A stretch of DNA of 64,000 bases, from assembly GCA_025345505.1 (NCBI GenBank), contig JANVCC010000130.1:4502897-4566896 (forward strand). The letters run 5' to 3'. Both the position numbers and the translations under genes were made by a program. Shown piece after piece: positions 62,366 through 64,000 of this stretch; the stretch's first letter is position 1; the number at the start of each line of letters is the position of its first letter. The DNA comes from Todiramphus chloris collaris (lineage: Eukaryota; Chordata; Aves; Coraciiformes; Alcedinidae). The notes beneath the pieces were generated by a model. It saw only the letters and a program-made list of their open reading frames with translations. It did not search any database and was not told the DNA's origin.

Positions 62366-64000
62366 TTTGAATGCTGTACTTTAAATTATGCAAAAGGAAA
62401 TTATCAAAGAGAAAAAAAGAGATGTTGATTCTTTGAGAACAGCTGCAACAAAAGTAACCTTGAACAGATTTTAGTCTCACACTGTACTTTGTCCTGGGGT
62501 GGGTTTTAGGCACGATGTTATACAATTGTAGCTATCTAATGCCTTCAAATAATACCATAGGACCTGGTTATGATAAAGGTTGCCTTTTTTTCCCCAGGAA
62601 GTTCTGTTACACTTCCTTACCATTAACTGCTGCGGATTTTCAGCTCTGTCATTGCAGTCCAGCTGGTGGTAGTGATTAGCACAATCTTTACCTGAGAAAG
62701 AGAAAAGGAGGGTTATTTTTTCAGCAGTGTTCATCAGCTCACTGACTTTTGGAGACTCTTTTGGAGTTCCATTCCTTATTGCAGCAGTAAGTAGCTGTAG
62801 CTACTTGTAGACCTATGTCAGGCTTGACTTCTTGAATAGAAAAGCCTAGCTAGAGTGCAGTCTGAGAACAGGGGCAGGACAATTGTTTTTTAATTATTTT
62901 TTTATGTAGTGATTGCTACAGGGAGGCCATAGTATGTTTGTGCACAAACTGCAGTGCAAAGAAACTACAAGACAACCTCCTTTATATTTCTGAGACTTCA
63001 AAATTTACTCCTTTTGCAAAAGGTTTGGAGCAGAAGGAAGTACCTTTTATCTTCCTGAGCCTTGCTAGAAAATCAGAAATTAAGAACTAGACAATAGCAA
63101 TAAATGTAAGGGAGACTCAAGTGGGTCTCAAACGATTGTAGGAGGAAAAAGCCATGCTTTTATATTGGGTGTAACAAAACTCTAAACCACTGGTGATTAA
63201 AAATGACTACTAGATTTGCAAACAGCTGCCAGTTTCTAAATATATAGGTGACACTGCTTCTCAGATAACACTGTGTGGCAATTGTTGACAAGTGCTGGCT
63301 TTCAAAATAGTAACTGACAGTGTTTTAAGTTCTCAGAGGATTTCATTTATTTTCATTTATGGGCTGTGAATAATAATATAAAATAGAAGCATCATTGACA
63401 GTTACCTCAATAGAATTAGGATCATCAGTGATTTTATTTCTCAGAAAGACTTAAACGACTATTCCACACACATTCCTTCTTGCCAGCAGGGGAAAAAAAA
63501 ACCAGTTACACCTCCCTCATTCCAGGCCATTCTTCAAGGTCATTTTTAACAGCAGCAAGTCCAAGGCTCCTTTTCTTCTTCAAGAGAAGTTTTAAATTGC
63601 TGAGGAAAGCTGGTATTGAATTACTTGTTCAGAAGGCAGGCTGCAAGATGATTTTATATAGCCTGCCATGTTATCCCCTGTGAGCTTGGAAAGGGCTAGA
63701 AACATCTGGTTAGAGCAGTGCCAAGATCTCAACAGCTGAAGGTCTTAAACTTACCACCATGCAGGCGAGTGCCGCCGTGACAGCAGCTCGCGAGGATGAA
63801 CGCTGCTCTCGTAGGAGCACGTGGGACAGTGCTGAGAATTCAAGAAAGGGCACGTATCACCAGCACGATGAAAGTCAGGCTGTGTTACTGAGCCGTGTCT
63901 TCGCTGACTCTTCAAAACACATTATTGGTGACTTTTTAGGAGGAAACTAGGAAGACAGCCATATTAAAAATTCACAGGAACTTACCTTTGCCACTTTGAC
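62366..64000. other. MTERF2 3' UTR and downstream DNA
   Basis: No further coding exon recognised up to the window edge. If the mammalian neighbourhood is kept, TMEM263 should follow on the minus strand beyond 64 kb. Confidence 0.5.
63099..63104 (+). terminator. Candidate MTERF2 polyadenylation signal AATAAA
   Basis: The first clear plus-strand AATAAA I see after the stop codon, giving a 3' UTR of about 750 nt. Confidence 0.4.

Overview
The window looks like a piece of bird genome. It carries several 5'-truncated CR1 non-LTR retrotransposon copies, a degraded LTR resembling those of avian endogenous retroviruses, AT-rich introns, compact CpG islands at gene starts, and two clear vertebrate genes. 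The reconstructed cryptochrome is 620 residues with an extended C-terminal tail of the avian type. The species cannot be fixed from the sequence; a neoavian bird, possibly a songbird, is a reasonable guess.

Most of the window (about 10.2-52.2 kb, minus strand) is CRY1, encoding the circadian repressor cryptochrome 1. All 13 coding exons join in frame (51642-51799 down to 12909-13012, 1863 nt including the stop), each bounded by AG/GT splice sites, and the key residues fall at the numbers known for mammalian CRY1: W320/W374/W397, H355, D387, N393, C412/C414, S71/S280. Intron 1 is 24 kb. A 3' UTR exon starting at 10820 and a polyadenylation signal at 10178-10183 are likely. The CpG island at 51.1-53.1 kb is the promoter and holds E-box, CCAAT, D-box and NRF-1 type motifs. 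Intron 1 holds three perfect ROR/REV-ERB response elements plus D-boxes, which matches the known E-box/D-box/RRE logic of CRY1 transcription.

A second CpG island (56.8-57.5 kb) probably starts MTERF2. Its whole 397-aa coding sequence lies in one exon at 61172-62365 on the plus strand. CRY1 and MTERF2 are therefore divergent here, with CpG islands about 5 kb apart. From memory the two genes are in tandem on the same strand in human, so a local inversion is suggested.

Outside the genes: 1-10.1 kb is intergenic DNA beyond the 3' end of CRY1, with CR1 pieces at 3.3-4.1 and 7.3-7.4 kb. Intron 1 contains a solo-LTR candidate (28.6-29.3 kb), CR1 pieces at 32.9, 40.0-42.6 and 47.8 kb, and microsatellites. 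The spacer between the two genes has another CR1 (55.7-56.5 kb). 62.4-64.0 kb lies downstream of MTERF2. No tRNA, rRNA, CRISPR or other complete host gene was found.

The most interesting points are the modular CRY1 tail (three consecutive frame-preserving phase-1 exons), a read-through of exon 11 into its intron that would give a CRY1b-like isoform with a different 24-residue end, and the candidate intronic clock enhancers.
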